Shown here one piece after another: positions 26,183 through 35,570 of a stretch of 64,000 bases of DNA. This stretch comes from Arenibacter aquaticus (GTDB taxonomy: Bacteria; Bacteroidota; Bacteroidia; Flavobacteriales; Flavobacteriaceae). The position numbers and the translations under genes are program-made. The notes beneath the pieces are model-generated. The model was not told the origin of the DNA. It made no database searches and worked only from the letters and a program-made list of their open reading frames with translations. Within the stretch, counting starts at the first letter, position 1. Every line of letters begins with the position of its first letter. The DNA lies in the NCBI RefSeq assembly GCF_003957295.1, contig NZ_RQPJ01000002.1, positions 1,024,555 to 1,088,554 on the forward strand, written 5' to 3'.

Positions 26183-27338
26183 ATAGGCTACATAGAATGT
26201 CCGATGCGCTCTTCAGGGTGTCGTTGGTCTTTGCGAAACAGAATCGTAAAAGATGGTTATCCAGTCCGTTGGTATTAAAGCTGGAAATTGGAATACAGGC
26301 TATTCGTTTCTCCCTAACTAAGCGCTCAGCATATGCTTCATCCTGTTCTTGGGTAATTTCACTGTAATCCAAGAGTTGAAAGTAGGTGCCCATACAAGGT
26401 CTTATTTTTAATCTGGAATGTGATAGTCCGGATTGGAACAGGTCCCTTTTTTCTTGATAAAATTGGTTTAGGCCCAGATAATGTTGTGGCTCTTTTAAAT
26501 AGTTGGCCAGGGCTCTTTGTACGGCATGGTCCGCACTAAATACGTTGTACTGATGAACTTTTCTAAATTCATGCATCAGTTCAGCAGGTCCGGCGCAATA
26601 GCCCATTTTCCATCCAGTGATATGAAAGGTTTTACCAAAGGACCCACATACAAAGGTTCGTGAAGCCAAGTCGGGGTATTTGGAAGCACTGTGATGGGCA
26701 TTGCCATCAAAGATGATGTGCTCGTATACTTCGTCACTAATTACAATTATATTGGTCTTGGTCAGGGACTGTTGTAATTGAAGCATGTCCTGATCCGAAA
26801 AGATGGTGCCACTAGGATTATGCGGGCTGTTAATAATGACCATTTTAGTCCTGTTGGTAAGACGACTCCTAAAGTCGGCCCAATCTACCTTAAAATCTTT
26901 GTTGTTCATTTGGATTAGGATAGGGATCCCTCCATTTACCTCAATAGCGGGCTCATAGCAGTCGTACGCCGGTTTAAATACAATTACCTCATCACCATGG
27001 CCAATGAAGGCTGTAATGATGGTAAAAATGGCCTGTGTAGCACCTATGGTTATGGTTATTTCTGAATCGGGCTGGTATTGTTGACCGTAGAGGGTGTCAA
27101 TTTTTTGGGCAATTACTTCCCTGAGTTCCAATACACCTGCCATGGGTGCATATTGGTTATAGCCTGCATTCATGGCTTTGGTAACTAGCTTGATGAGTTT
27201 GGGGTCAGGATCAAAATTAGGGAATCCTTGCGAGAGGTTTAAGGCATTGTATTGATGTGCCAATTGTCCCATACGGGTAAAAATAGTGGTTTTTACTTCT
27301 GGTAATTTGGAGGGTATTTGGTCTTTGTAATGTGGCAT
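26181..27338 (-). CDS. PLP-dependent aminotransferase, class I/II (methionine/kynurenine aminotransferase-like)
   Basis: This 385-residue fold-type I aminotransferase moves amino groups between amino acids and 2-oxo acids. The PLP lysine is in the motif VCGSFGKTFHITGWKMGY near residue 238. Others are NLSQGFPNFDPDP (N-terminus), INSPHNPSGT near 170 and the C-terminal LRFCFAKTNDTL. The sequence resembles the YbdL/methionine aminotransferase branch that also includes kynurenine and glutamine transaminases; the substrate is not decided by sequence. It lies 19 bp downstream of the Vsr-type gene and may share its transcript. Confidence 0.92.
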   Translation of the reverse strand: MPHYKDQIPSKLPEVKTTIFTRMGQLAHQYNALNLSQGFPNFDPDPKLIKLVTKAMNAGYNQYAPMAGVLELREVIAQKIDTLYGQQYQPDSEITITIGATQAIFTIITAFIGHGDEVIVFKPAYDCYEPAIEVNGGIPILIQMNNKDFKVDWADFRSRLTNRTKMVIINSPHNPSGTIFSDQDMLQLQQSLTKTNIIVISDEVYEHIIFDGNAHHSASKYPDLASRTFVCGSFGKTFHITGWKMGYCAGPAELMHEFRKVHQYNVFSADHAVQRALANYLKEPQHYLGLNQFYQEKRDLFQSGLSHSRLKIRPCMGTYFQLLDYSEITQEQDEAYAERLVREKRIACIPISSFNTNGLDNHLLRFCFAKTNDTLKSASDILCSL

Positions 27339-27357
27339 GCCTGTGGCTTAATTTTAT

Positions 27358-27831
27358 TTATGGGTTGATGGATTTTAAATGGTCAATTACTTTTTTCAAG
27401 CATTCGTTCAGTTCCTTTTTGATGGATCTTTCCCAAAAGCGGAATACGGTATAGCCTTGGTTTTTTAAGGCCTGATTAACCTCTTGGTCTCGCTGTATAT
27501 TGCGTTCTATCTTGGGAATCCAAAATTCCCGATTGGTCTTTATTTTTTGCTTTCTTTCTTCCCAATTATAACCGTGCCAATATTCACCGTCAATAAAAAT
27601 TACCGTTTTGTATTTTTTGAGTACGATGTCCGGTTTACCAATTAATTTTTTGTAGTCTATTCTATATCTATATCCAGCTTTGTAGAGGGCTTTTCTAAAG
27701 GCCAATTCCGGTTTAGTGTTTTTTCCGCGGATCTTGCCCATAATCTTGGAGCGTTCCGGCGTGGTATAAAAACCTGATGCTTCATTGAAGCGGGGAACTT
27801 TAATTCTTTCTTTTGGATATTCTTTGGACAT
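27358..27831 (-). CDS. vsr: Very-short-patch-repair (Vsr) type endonuclease
   Basis: This 157-residue protein has the Vsr/PD-(D/E)XK fold. It shows RSKIMGKIRGKNTKPELAFRKAL (N-terminus), GKPDIVLKKYKTVIFIDGEYWHG (catalytic Asp, metal site) and FWIPKIERNIQRDQEVNQAL. In E. coli Vsr nicks T:G mismatches made by deamination of 5-methylcytosine next to Dcm. Here the cysteine that follows DG in the E. coli type (DGCFWHG) is Glu, and the second zinc-site cysteine is missing. This form is frequent in Bacteroidota. No cytosine methyltransferase gene is in the window, so the mismatch source and sequence specificity are open. Confidence 0.85.
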   Translation of the reverse strand: MSKEYPKERIKVPRFNEASGFYTTPERSKIMGKIRGKNTKPELAFRKALYKAGYRYRIDYKKLIGKPDIVLKKYKTVIFIDGEYWHGYNWEERKQKIKTNREFWIPKIERNIQRDQEVNQALKNQGYTVFRFWERSIKKELNECLKKVIDHLKSINP

Positions 27832-27926
27832 AGTTAAAGTTAAGGAAAATATAGGCCATAGTGGTAATTGTAAAAAGTTGGGGTAGGAGAGCGGAACTTA
27901 ACTAACGGACTTGGGTTTTAATGGAA

Positions 27927-27967
27927 CAAAAAATCCCAAACACCGGAGATGGCATTTGGGATTTTTA
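27927..27967. terminator. Rho-independent terminator after sdhB
   Basis: An AAAAATCCCAAA / TTTGGGATTTTT stem with a ~14-base loop, 20 bases beyond the sdhB stop on the minus strand. It ends the sdh operon and could also block plus-strand reading. Confidence 0.85.
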
Positions 27968-27986
27968 TTAGGTATATTGAAAGGGG

Positions 27987-28733
27987 TTATCCCTTGATTT
28001 TGGCACTGAAGAATTCGCGGTTCATACGGGCAATGTTTTCCAGGGAAATACCCTTTGGGCATTCCACTTCACAGGCCCCTGTATTGGTACAATTTCCAAA
28101 ACCTTCAAGGTCCATTTGGGCCACCATATTCTGAACCCTGTCCGTAGCTTCTACCCTACCTTGTGGCAATAAAGCATACTGGGATACTTTGGCTCCTACA
28201 AACAGCATGGCCGAAGAGTTTTTACAACTTGCTACACAAGCACCACAACCAATACAGGTGGCGGCATCCATGGCTTCATCGGCTGCGTGTTTGTCTATCA
28301 GAATGGCATTGGCATCCTGGGTGTTCCCGGAAGTGTTTACGGAGATAAATCCACCTGCGTGCTGTATGCGATCAAAAGAACTTCTGTCTACCACTAAATC
28401 CTTGATAACAGGAAAAGCTTTGGCCCTAAAAGGTTCTATGGTAATGGTATCGCCATCCTTGAACATACGCATGTGTAATTGGCAGGTAGTAACCCCTCTG
28501 TCCGGTCCATGTGCTTCACCATTGATGTACATAGAACACATGCCGCAAATTCCTTCGCGACAGTCATGGTCAAAGGCAACAGGCTCTTCCCCTTGGTTTA
28601 TAAGCTGCTCGTTCAAAACATCCATCATTTCAAGAAAAGACATATGTTCCGAGATCTCGGTCACCTTATAGTCTACCATTTTACCTTTGTCCTGAGGTCC
28701 CTTCTGTCTCCAAATTTTTAGTGTAAGATTCAT
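27987..28733 (-). CDS. sdhB: Succinate dehydrogenase/fumarate reductase iron-sulfur subunit
   Basis: This 248-residue protein carries electrons from the flavin of SdhA to quinone through three Fe-S clusters. The [2Fe-2S] ligands are in [16 protein letters not shown] near 59-71 plus a later Cys (TTCQLH). The [4Fe-4S] and [3Fe-4S] ligands are in [11 protein letters not shown] near 159 and [13 protein letters not shown] near 218. It acts on the cytoplasmic side of the inner membrane. A four-helix-bundle gene separates it from sdhA on the same strand. Maturation depends on the SUF system encoded 12 kb away. Confidence 0.97.
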   Translation of the reverse strand: MNLTLKIWRQKGPQDKGKMVDYKVTEISEHMSFLEMMDVLNEQLINQGEEPVAFDHDCREGICGMCSMYINGEAHGPDRGVTTCQLHMRMFKDGDTITIEPFRAKAFPVIKDLVVDRSSFDRIQHAGGFISVNTSGNTQDANAILIDKHAADEAMDAATCIGCGACVASCKNSSAMLFVGAKVSQYALLPQGRVEATDRVQNMVAQMDLEGFGNCTNTGACEVECPKGISLENIARMNREFFSAKIKG

Positions 28734-28758
28734 TCTTATAGTTTATTAGCCAAAAAGC

Positions 28759-29179
28759 CAATAGGCATTAGTTATTTGTCTATCGATTTAATGAAGGCAT
28801 TTAACATTTTACTTTCTTCGGTTATTAAAGCTTGTATTCTATTATAACTATCGGTTGAAATAAAGTTTAATTCTTTTGATATTATTATTTGAGTTTCCAA
28901 TTCCAATAATGAGCCTCTGGAAACTCTTAATAGTTGAACATAATTTTTGGTATAATTGCGTCCCCATCCCTCAGCAATATTTGACGGAATTGAAATAGAT
29001 GAACGTTTAATCTGACTTTTCAACCCAAACAATTCGTCGTTTGGAAGCTCTTGGCATATAGAATATACTTCTTTGACCAGTTCTATGCCTTTTTGCCAAA
29101 TCAGTAAATCTTTATACGTTTTAACTTCATTCATTATGGCAATTTCCCTTTGCTTCTGGCTTTTGCCTTCTGCCTATTG
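28759..29179 (-). mobile_element. IVS-type cassette with complementary ends between sdhA and sdhB
   Basis: The cassette is the second four-helix-bundle gene with its flanks. A perfect 9-bp inverted repeat, CAATAGGCA at 28759-28767 and TGCCTATTG at 29171-29179, borders it, the latter one base from the sdhA stop codon. A small hairpin GGC-AAAA-GCC lies just inside the sdhA-side repeat. As at scoA/scoB, the ends would pair in the mRNA. The flank sequences of the two cassettes are not the same, so they are not recent copies of each other. Confidence 0.6.
28772..29134 (-). CDS. Four-helix-bundle protein (23S rRNA IVS / S23 family)
   Basis: This 120-residue all-helical protein belongs to the same family as the one at 24730 but is clearly diverged from it. 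Family marks are YKDLLIWQKGIELVKEVYSI, LKSQIKRSSISIPSNIAEGWGR, NYVQLLRVSRGSLLELETQI and a C-terminal helix. The IPSNIAEGWGR motif makes it the classical member; the scoA/scoB copy has GANSWEAQNG in the same place. It is encoded on the sdh mRNA between sdhA and sdhB. The gene is AT-richer than its neighbours. Its function is unknown; RNA binding is inferred from the IVS and Avd relatives. Confidence 0.92.
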   Translation of the reverse strand: MNEVKTYKDLLIWQKGIELVKEVYSICQELPNDELFGLKSQIKRSSISIPSNIAEGWGRNYTKNYVQLLRVSRGSLLELETQIIISKELNFISTDSYNRIQALITEESKMLNAFIKSIDK

Positions 29180-29180
29180 A

Positions 29181-31196
29181 CTATTTATAACTTCTTTGTT
29201 TTAATTCTATATCCTTAAATTCCAGTTGTTCTTTATGTAACACGGCATCGGCAGGTTCCCCTTTGTATTCCCAGGCGGAAACATAAGCAAATTCGGCATC
29301 GTTACGTTTGGCCTCTCCTTTTTGCTCGCCATCCAGCTCTACTGATTCTTCACGGAAATGTCCGCCACAGGATTCCTCGCGCATAAGGGCATCTTTGGCA
29401 AACAATTCTCCAAGTTCAAGAAAATCGGCCACGCGACCGGCTTTTTCCAGTTCCGGGTTCATTTCGTTGGCAGAACCGGGTACATTAACCTCCTTGTAGA
29501 ATTCCTCGCGGACAGCTTTTATTTCGCTCATAGCCTCTTTTAGTCCGGCTGCATTCCTGGACATTCCACATTTGTCCCACATAATCTTGCCTAATTTTTT
29601 GTGGAAGTAATCCACGGAATGGGACCCTTTATTATTGATAAAGAAATTTATCTGATCGGTTACCGCTTTTTCTGCTTCTTCAAACTCCGGCGTATCGGTA
29701 GGGATTGCCCCAGTCCGTATTTCATTGGATAAATAATCACCTATGGTATATGGTAAAACAAAGTATCCATCGGCCAAACCTTGCATCAGGGCCGAGGCTC
29801 CTAGACGGTTGGCGCCATGATCGGAGAAGTTGGCCTCCCCAATACAGTATAATCCTTCCACCGTGGTCATTAAGTTGTAATCTACCCAAACCCCTCCCAT
29901 GGTATAATGGGTTGCCGGATAAATCATCATAGGGGTCTTATAGGGATCCTGATCTACAATTTTCTCATACATCTGGAAAAGGTTCCCGTATTTGGCTCTT
30001 ACGATACCTTCGCCCAATTCTGTTATTTTCTCTTTGCTAGGGTTGTTTAGTCCATGTAATTTGGCTTGTTCGTTACCGTAGCGTTCTATGGCAGATTTAA
30101 AGTCTAAGTAAACGGCTTCTCCAGTGGCGTTGACACCATATCCGGCATCGCAGCGCTCCTTGGCAGCCCTGGAAGCTACGTCCCTAGGTACTAGGTTGCC
30201 AAAGGCAGGATACCTTCTCTCCAGATAGTAGTCCCTATCTTCTTCGGCAATTTGTGTAGGCTTTAATTTGCCTTCCCTTATAGCCAATACATCTTCCATT
30301 TTCTTAGGTACCCATATACGCCCATCATTACGAAGGGATTCTGACATCAATGTTAATTTGGATTGATAGTCCCCTGAACGCGGAATACAGGTAGGGTGAA
30401 TCTGTGTATAGCATGGATTGGCAAAAAATGCTCCTTTTTTATGAATTTTCCATGCTGCTGTAGCATTGGACCCCATGGCATTGGTAGATAGGAAGTATAC
30501 GTTCCCATAGCCTCCTGAAGCAATTACCACGGCATGTGCGGAATGGCGTTCTATTTCTCCGGTAACCAAATTACGGGCTATAATGCCACGTGCTTTGCCG
30601 TTCACCTTTACCACGTCTAACATTTCATGGCGATTGAACATCTGTATCTTACCTCGTGCTATTTGCCTGTTCATGGCAGAATAAGCACCCAATAATAATT
30701 GTTGACCGGTTTGTCCCTTGGCATAAAAAGTTCGGGATACCAATACCCCACCAAATGAACGGTTGTCCAATTGTCCGCCATAATCACGGGCAAAAGGAAC
30801 TCCCTGTGCAACACATTGGTCTATAATATTGGCCGATACTTCTGCCAAGCGATATACATTGGCTTCCCGTGAACGGTAATCCCCACCTTTTACGGTGTCA
30901 TAGAACAATCGGTAGATGGAATCCCCATCACCTTGGTAATTTTTTGCAGCATTGATCCCCCCTTGTGCCGCAATGGAATGGGCTCTACGCGGGGAATCCT
31001 GGTAACAAAATGCTTTTACGTTATACCCCAGTTCTGCCAAGGTGGCCGCAGCCGATCCTCCTGCCAAACCAGTACCAACAATAATAACATCTATATTACG
31101 CTTATTCGCAGGGTTTACTAAATCGATATGATTTTTATAGTCGGTCCATTTATCCTTTAACGGTCCTTTAGGTACTTTAGAATCCAATACAGACAT
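29181..31196 (-). CDS. sdhA: Succinate dehydrogenase/fumarate reductase flavoprotein subunit
   Basis: This 671-residue subunit oxidises succinate to fumarate with covalently bound FAD. The N-terminal dinucleotide fold is [21 protein letters not shown] near 38-58, and the FAD-linking histidine is His73 in [10 protein letters not shown]. Catalytic-domain marks are [15 protein letters not shown] and [11 protein letters not shown]. The length (over 650) fits the long SdhA form paired with a single membrane subunit (type B), as in Bacteroidota. It lies 17 bases from sdhC; on the other side the IVS-type cassette follows its stop codon within one base. Confidence 0.97.
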   Translation of the reverse strand: MSVLDSKVPKGPLKDKWTDYKNHIDLVNPANKRNIDVIIVGTGLAGGSAAATLAELGYNVKAFCYQDSPRRAHSIAAQGGINAAKNYQGDGDSIYRLFYDTVKGGDYRSREANVYRLAEVSANIIDQCVAQGVPFARDYGGQLDNRSFGGVLVSRTFYAKGQTGQQLLLGAYSAMNRQIARGKIQMFNRHEMLDVVKVNGKARGIIARNLVTGEIERHSAHAVVIASGGYGNVYFLSTNAMGSNATAAWKIHKKGAFFANPCYTQIHPTCIPRSGDYQSKLTLMSESLRNDGRIWVPKKMEDVLAIREGKLKPTQIAEEDRDYYLERRYPAFGNLVPRDVASRAAKERCDAGYGVNATGEAVYLDFKSAIERYGNEQAKLHGLNNPSKEKITELGEGIVRAKYGNLFQMYEKIVDQDPYKTPMMIYPATHYTMGGVWVDYNLMTTVEGLYCIGEANFSDHGANRLGASALMQGLADGYFVLPYTIGDYLSNEIRTGAIPTDTPEFEEAEKAVTDQINFFINNKGSHSVDYFHKKLGKIMWDKCGMSRNAAGLKEAMSEIKAVREEFYKEVNVPGSANEMNPELEKAGRVADFLELGELFAKDALMREESCGGHFREESVELDGEQKGEAKRNDAEFAYVSAWEYKGEPADAVLHKEQLEFKDIELKQRSYK

Positions 31197-31213
31197 AGAG
31201 TTGTAGTGTTATA

Positions 31214-31891
31214 TTAATGGTTGAAATGGTGAAAAAGCGCAATAAAGATAAACCCTAAGGGGATTATGATTGCGTAGGCCTTTCCAAATCCTTTTAAGCC
31301 TTTGGTGTATTTATTGTTGGCACCTACCGATTGAAAAGCGGAACTAAATCCGTGCAGCAAGTGAAGGGAAAGAAATACAAACCCTATACAATATAGTGCC
31401 ACCCTCCAAATTGGGACGAATTTATGGGTGAGTTCTTCGTAATACCTGTACCCATCTCCGTCAGCGAGCAAGCCAGACATATCGCCCTGTATGTATTTGG
31501 TGTTGATTTCGGGAAACCAGAAATCCAAAAAGTGGATAATTAGGAAAACAAGTATAAAACCGCCACTCCAGATCATATTCCTACTCATCCAAGTAGAATT
31601 GGCCGCTCCATTGTTCCTTACGTATTTTACGTCACGGGCATTCCTGTTCTTGATTTCCAAGATAAAGCCCATCACAAAATGATAAATAACCCCAAACAAC
31701 AATACTGGCTGCAGAGCGTATTGTACCAGCGGATTGGTGCCCATAAAATGGGAGGTTTCATTAAAGGTATCCGCACTAAAAACAGAAAGGATGTTTATGG
31801 CAAAGTGTTGAAGGATAAAGATCATTAAGAAAAAGGCCGAAAGAGCCATGGTATACTTTCTACCTATTGAAGAGTTTAAAAATCCACTCAT
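31214..31891 (-). CDS. sdhC: Succinate dehydrogenase cytochrome b556 membrane subunit
   Basis: This 225-residue inner-membrane protein has five predicted helices and anchors SdhAB, binds heme and passes electrons to menaquinone. Histidines suited to heme ligation lie in the helices (FILQHFAIN near 28, GVIYHFVMGF near 70, IIHFLDFW near 120, LLHGFSSAF near 183). The single membrane subunit and sdhC-A-B order are those of type B succinate:quinone reductases. It is the first gene of the operon and has a canonical promoter 20 bases upstream of its start. Confidence 0.95.
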   Translation of the reverse strand: MSGFLNSSIGRKYTMALSAFFLMIFILQHFAINILSVFSADTFNETSHFMGTNPLVQYALQPVLLFGVIYHFVMGFILEIKNRNARDVKYVRNNGAANSTWMSRNMIWSGGFILVFLIIHFLDFWFPEINTKYIQGDMSGLLADGDGYRYYEELTHKFVPIWRVALYCIGFVFLSLHLLHGFSSAFQSVGANNKYTKGLKGFGKAYAIIIPLGFIFIALFHHFNH

Positions 31892-31910
31892 TAGTTATCA
31901 GTTTTGCATA

Positions 31911-31942
31911 CAAATTTACTCTAGAATGCATTTATTAACAAA
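31911..31942 (-). promoter_or_regulatory. Canonical Bacteroidota promoter of the sdh operon
   Basis: On the minus strand TTTG (31942-31939), a spacer of exactly 20 bases and TAAATTTG (31918-31911) match the consensus TTTG-N19-21-TAnnTTTG without mismatch. It is the best promoter in the window, 20 bases before the sdhC start codon. Confidence 0.8.
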
Positions 31943-32271
31943 CTTTGTTGAAATTATATGCCATATTTAGAACCAATTTAAAGAAAGTGGCAAAGAAGTG
32001 CTTTCCGGCTATGATTTGCATTCTTGTCTATCTTCAAGGCGTCTATGACCTAACGGCATAGTTGACCGTCTATAGGTCCTAGTTAGGGCATTTTTGCCGT
32101 CAAAGCTTGTGGGTTGTTCTTGTATATTATTCCATAGTTCCATGTCAGTGGTAGCTAAGGAACCATATAAGTGTTGGTGTAGGATGTCGCCGCATGGTCC
32201 AAACAACACACCATGAGGTACTTTACCACTATCTTTTGGGTAGGCAAAACTTTATGCGGAAGCAAAGCGCT
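31943..32271. other. Intergenic region, no gene supported
   Basis: About 330 bp between the sdh promoter and the M28 peptidase gene. A 66-codon minus-strand frame (32009-32209) has no promoter, no family resemblance and an odd composition, and is not accepted. The stretch 32040-32100 has scattered short complementary words (CCTAAC / GTTAGG, GGCA / TGCC) without a clean fold. Confidence 0.5.
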
Positions 32272-33993
32272 TTATTTTTCCAGTTCGGCTATAAACATTT
32301 TAGTTTGGGACTCAATCACATTTTGAGCCTCTAAAATGGCTTTCTCTAGAGCTTTGTTATTTTCTGCGATAGCCAAATCCTTGGTAGCGGCTATGGCCTC
32401 TAGGTACCAATTTCCCCATGCCTGTATAATGGAAACTTCATCTTTAGGCAGTTTTCCCTTTATAAGTTGCCTTTCACTGATCAAAAACTCATCTGCGAGT
32501 CGGTTTGTTCCGGCCTCTTTTACAATATCAACTATGTCCATTGCCGTAAAGCTGTCCCCGTTTACCAGCGTCAATGCCGTGGCCAGGGCGGCAGTGCCTA
32601 CGTTCTTCAGGGTTTCATGGGACACCTTGTCCAGTCGGTCATTATCCGTGTGGTAAAACTGATCGGTAAAATGCCAAAATAAAAGGCCGGGAATTTTAGC
32701 TTGTAAAAACGGACTGTGGTCACTGCCGCCCTCATAGGGATTGCTGTTCACCGTCCAGTTGGCAAACTTGGCCTGGTTTTTAAAATTATAAAGGGTAAAG
32801 TCATTAAGATAATGGGGTTGCATATCTTCTAAAGTGAGGGTCCTACCTCCCCACTCGGTATGCTTGTCTTTTCCCCTGGTCCAAATGGCACTGGGATCTG
32901 GCATTTTTTCTATTAAAAAGGAGCCACCCGTAATGGCGGTATTTTCACCTACCATATCCAAGCTTAGGCCCCATTTGATCCCGGCGGCCCTTTTTTTATC
33001 TTCCAGAATGTATCTTTGGGTGGCTATTATTTCATCTCCCCATAGGAAGGTTAAGCTTCTATTGGCATCCAGGGAGCCATCTTTAATGAGTTGGGCCAAG
33101 ACTGTTGCCATTTCCAATTGCGCACCGGTGCCGCTGGCGTTGTCGTTGGCACCAGGTTCCTGTACGTGGGCGCTGAATACTAGGCGTTCGTTGGGAATTT
33201 TGGCACCTTTAATATTGGCTACCAGGGTTAATTCTTCAGAGGGGTATATTTTGCTGGCTATCTTTACTTTTGCGTATACCCGTCCCTTGCTTAAGGCCGA
33301 TTTTAGGGTTTCCCTGGCTTGGAAGGACAGGGCAATGCCCCAACGGTTGTTGGGGGTGTAATCTAGGCTTCTAAATTGAATGGAAGTACTGTTTTTTTCG
33401 GGTTGTAGGTAGCTTGGGTTGTCATAGCTCATAAGTCCCAAGGCCCCTTGTTTTAGAACACCCTGTTTGTACATTTCTTGGACATTGCTTTCGGTAAATA
33501 TAATTTTGCCTTTTACCGAAACCCTTTGTAGGTCATGTATGTTTTCTATATGAACAACCTCTGCAGTAGCTCCATTTTGGGGGGTGGAAACCGAGTTGAG
33601 GTATACCATATTACGATTGGATTCGTAGCGTAGCAGTGGCTCGGGGCTATTGTTTAAAAAGACCGCCGCATCCAAAATTTCCCATGTGGGCCGTTGCAGG
33701 GGCCTTTTCTCTATTCTATACGTAAATCTATCGGCAGGGGAGGCATGTTCTTCGGATACAAAACCGGCAGCCTCCAGATGGGTGGCTAAATGATGGATGG
33801 TCTTGTTAAAACCATCGTTCCCAACTACCCGCCAATATTGTTCTGCGTAGGCTGTGGTATTATAGGCCAATTCTCCCGTTAAATTACTGCGGACCAGATT
33901 AAAATAATCTTGGGTGGTAAGGGTAGGTTTTTTTAGCTGCGCACAGCTGAGTGAGCATAGTGCAACAAAGAAAAAAAAGAAGTTTTTGGTCAT
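32272..33993 (-). CDS. M28 family zinc peptidase, lipoprotein
   Basis: This 573-residue exported protein has a lipobox (LCSLSC, cysteine near 17). It combines a PA-like insert (about 120-240) with an M28 aminopeptidase domain (about 250-540). Zinc-site marks are FSAHVQEPGANDNASGTG (His, Asp), LDMVGEN (Asp), GGSDHSPF and FYHTDND (final His). At the place where most M28 enzymes have Glu-Glu (WGAEE), it reads WGDE, so the general base position is Asp; activity may be altered or the alignment shifted. The probable role is trimming peptides in the periplasm or at the surface. No operon partner is seen. Confidence 0.85.
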   Translation of the reverse strand: MTKNFFFFFVALCSLSCAQLKKPTLTTQDYFNLVRSNLTGELAYNTTAYAEQYWRVVGNDGFNKTIHHLATHLEAAGFVSEEHASPADRFTYRIEKRPLQRPTWEILDAAVFLNNSPEPLLRYESNRNMVYLNSVSTPQNGATAEVVHIENIHDLQRVSVKGKIIFTESNVQEMYKQGVLKQGALGLMSYDNPSYLQPEKNSTSIQFRSLDYTPNNRWGIALSFQARETLKSALSKGRVYAKVKIASKIYPSEELTLVANIKGAKIPNERLVFSAHVQEPGANDNASGTGAQLEMATVLAQLIKDGSLDANRSLTFLWGDEIIATQRYILEDKKRAAGIKWGLSLDMVGENTAITGGSFLIEKMPDPSAIWTRGKDKHTEWGGRTLTLEDMQPHYLNDFTLYNFKNQAKFANWTVNSNPYEGGSDHSPFLQAKIPGLLFWHFTDQFYHTDNDRLDKVSHETLKNVGTAALATALTLVNGDSFTAMDIVDIVKEAGTNRLADEFLISERQLIKGKLPKDEVSIIQAWGNWYLEAIAATKDLAIAENNKALEKAILEAQNVIESQTKMFIAELEK

Positions 33994-34176
33994 AATAATG
34001 CCGATTTGTAAGGCTCTAAAACATGTAAGGACAATGCCATTTGTATTAAAAAATGTAAGTACGAAGATAGCTTATTTTGGTATTGTTTGGGGCGGGGCAT
34101 TCTGGTTTTAAAATTCATTTAACGCTTAGTGGGTATTGCATTTCCTATTTCTTAATTTTACGGCAAAAGTAAAGAC

Positions 34177-35475
34177 ATGAAATATCATCAAATAGACAAT
34201 AACTTATTTATTAAGAACCGTAAGAAGTTTATGGACAGGATGCAGCCCAATAGCATTGCGGTTTTTAATTCCAACGATTTATACCCTATAGGGGCCGATA
34301 GTACCCTGCCTTTTGAGCAGAATCGGGATTTGTTTTATTTAAGTGGTGCGGACCAAGAAGAGACCATTCTTTTGTTGTTCCCAGATGCCGCAGACAAAAA
34401 ACATCGGGAAATACTTTTTGTTAGGGAGACCAATGACCATATAGCCGTGTGGGAAGGGGAGAAATTGACAAAGGAGAAAGCTACCGAAGTTTCGGGCATT
34501 GAAACGGTGTGCTGGTTGAGCGATTTTGATAAGACCTTCTTTGATCTTATGACCGAGGTAGATACCGTCTATTTTAACACCAATGAACATTACAGACAGG
34601 CAGTTGAGACCCAAACGCGGGAAGATCGGTTTATTATACGATGCAAGCAAAATTTTCCAGCACACAAATGGGCAAAAAGCAGTACTATTCTTCAGGATTT
34701 AAGAGGGGTAAAGGAACCGGAGGAAATAGCCATAATGCAGACCGCCTGTAATATTACCGAAAAAGGATTTAGACGCCTATTGGGTTTTGTAAAACCAGGG
34801 GTAATGGAGTATGAGATTGAGGCCGAGTTATTGCACGAATTTATACGAAACAGGTCTAAAGGTTTTGCCTATACCCCCATTATTGCTTCTGGGAACAATG
34901 CCAATGTGCTACATTATATAGAAAATAACAGGGAATGTAAGGACGGGGATATGTTATTAATGGATGTGGCAGCAGAATATGCCAACTATTCTAGCGATTT
35001 AACACGTACCATTCCCGTAAACGGGAGGTTTACCCCAAGGCAAAAGGCGGTATACGAGGCGGTTTTGAGGGTGAAAAATGAGGCAACGGCCATGTTGGTA
35101 CCTGGTACCATGTGGGCAGAATTCCACAAGGAGGTGGGTAAATTAATGACTTCTGAGCTCTTGGGGCTGGGCTTGTTGGACAAGGCCGATGTGCAAAATG
35201 AAAATAAGGACTGGCCTGCCTATAAAAAATATTTTATGCACGGAACCAGTCATCATATTGGCTTAAATACCCACGATTACGGGGCCTTAAAAACACCTAT
35301 GGTGGCCAATATGGTCTATACCGTAGAGCCTGGTATCTATATTCCTGAAGAGAAAATGGGGGTGAGATTGGAAGATGATGTGGTGATACAGGAAAAAGGA
35401 GCTCCTTTTAACCTTATGGCGAATATTCCTATTGAGGTAGAGGAGATAGAGGAGCTGATGAATGCCAAGAAATAG
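34177..35475 (+). CDS. pepP: Aminopeptidase P (Xaa-Pro aminopeptidase), M24 family
   Basis: This 432-residue metalloenzyme removes an N-terminal residue that precedes proline. An N-terminal AMP_N domain (about 1-135) precedes a pita-bread M24 domain (about 175-425). Metal ligands lie in LMDVAAEYANYSSDLTRT (two Asp), HGTSHHIGLNTHD (His), YTVEPGIYIPEE (Glu) and VRLEDDVVI (Glu). No signal peptide is present, so it is cytoplasmic. It is divergent from the M28 gene across 180 bp and ends at a strong terminator. TAATTTTA about 20 bases before the start is one mismatch from the -7 consensus. Confidence 0.95.
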   Translation: MKYHQIDNNLFIKNRKKFMDRMQPNSIAVFNSNDLYPIGADSTLPFEQNRDLFYLSGADQEETILLLFPDAADKKHREILFVRETNDHIAVWEGEKLTKEKATEVSGIETVCWLSDFDKTFFDLMTEVDTVYFNTNEHYRQAVETQTREDRFIIRCKQNFPAHKWAKSSTILQDLRGVKEPEEIAIMQTACNITEKGFRRLLGFVKPGVMEYEIEAELLHEFIRNRSKGFAYTPIIASGNNANVLHYIENNRECKDGDMLLMDVAAEYANYSSDLTRTIPVNGRFTPRQKAVYEAVLRVKNEATAMLVPGTMWAEFHKEVGKLMTSELLGLGLLDKADVQNENKDWPAYKKYFMHGTSHHIGLNTHDYGALKTPMVANMVYTVEPGIYIPEEKMGVRLEDDVVIQEKGAPFNLMANIPIEVEEIEELMNAKK

Positions 35476-35537
35476 TCCTAAAGGTTTTATGCATAGTTGT
35501 AGCTAGATTATTTTATTTGCTAAGCAAATACTTTAAT

Positions 35538-35570
35538 AAATCCCCATGGTTCTGCCTTGGGGATTTTTTT
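35538..35570 (+). terminator. Rho-independent terminator after pepP
   Basis: An AAATCCCCA / TGGGGATTT stem with an 11-base loop, followed by eight T, about 63 bases beyond the pepP stop. Confidence 0.9.

Noticed and set aside
24730..29134. Diversity-generating retroelement (Avd-like proteins present)
   Set aside because: No reverse transcriptase, template repeat or variable repeat was seen; the two proteins fit the wider IVS family.
32009..32209. 66-codon minus-strand frame in the sdhC-M28 gap
   Set aside because: No family match, no promoter, composition unlike the neighbours.
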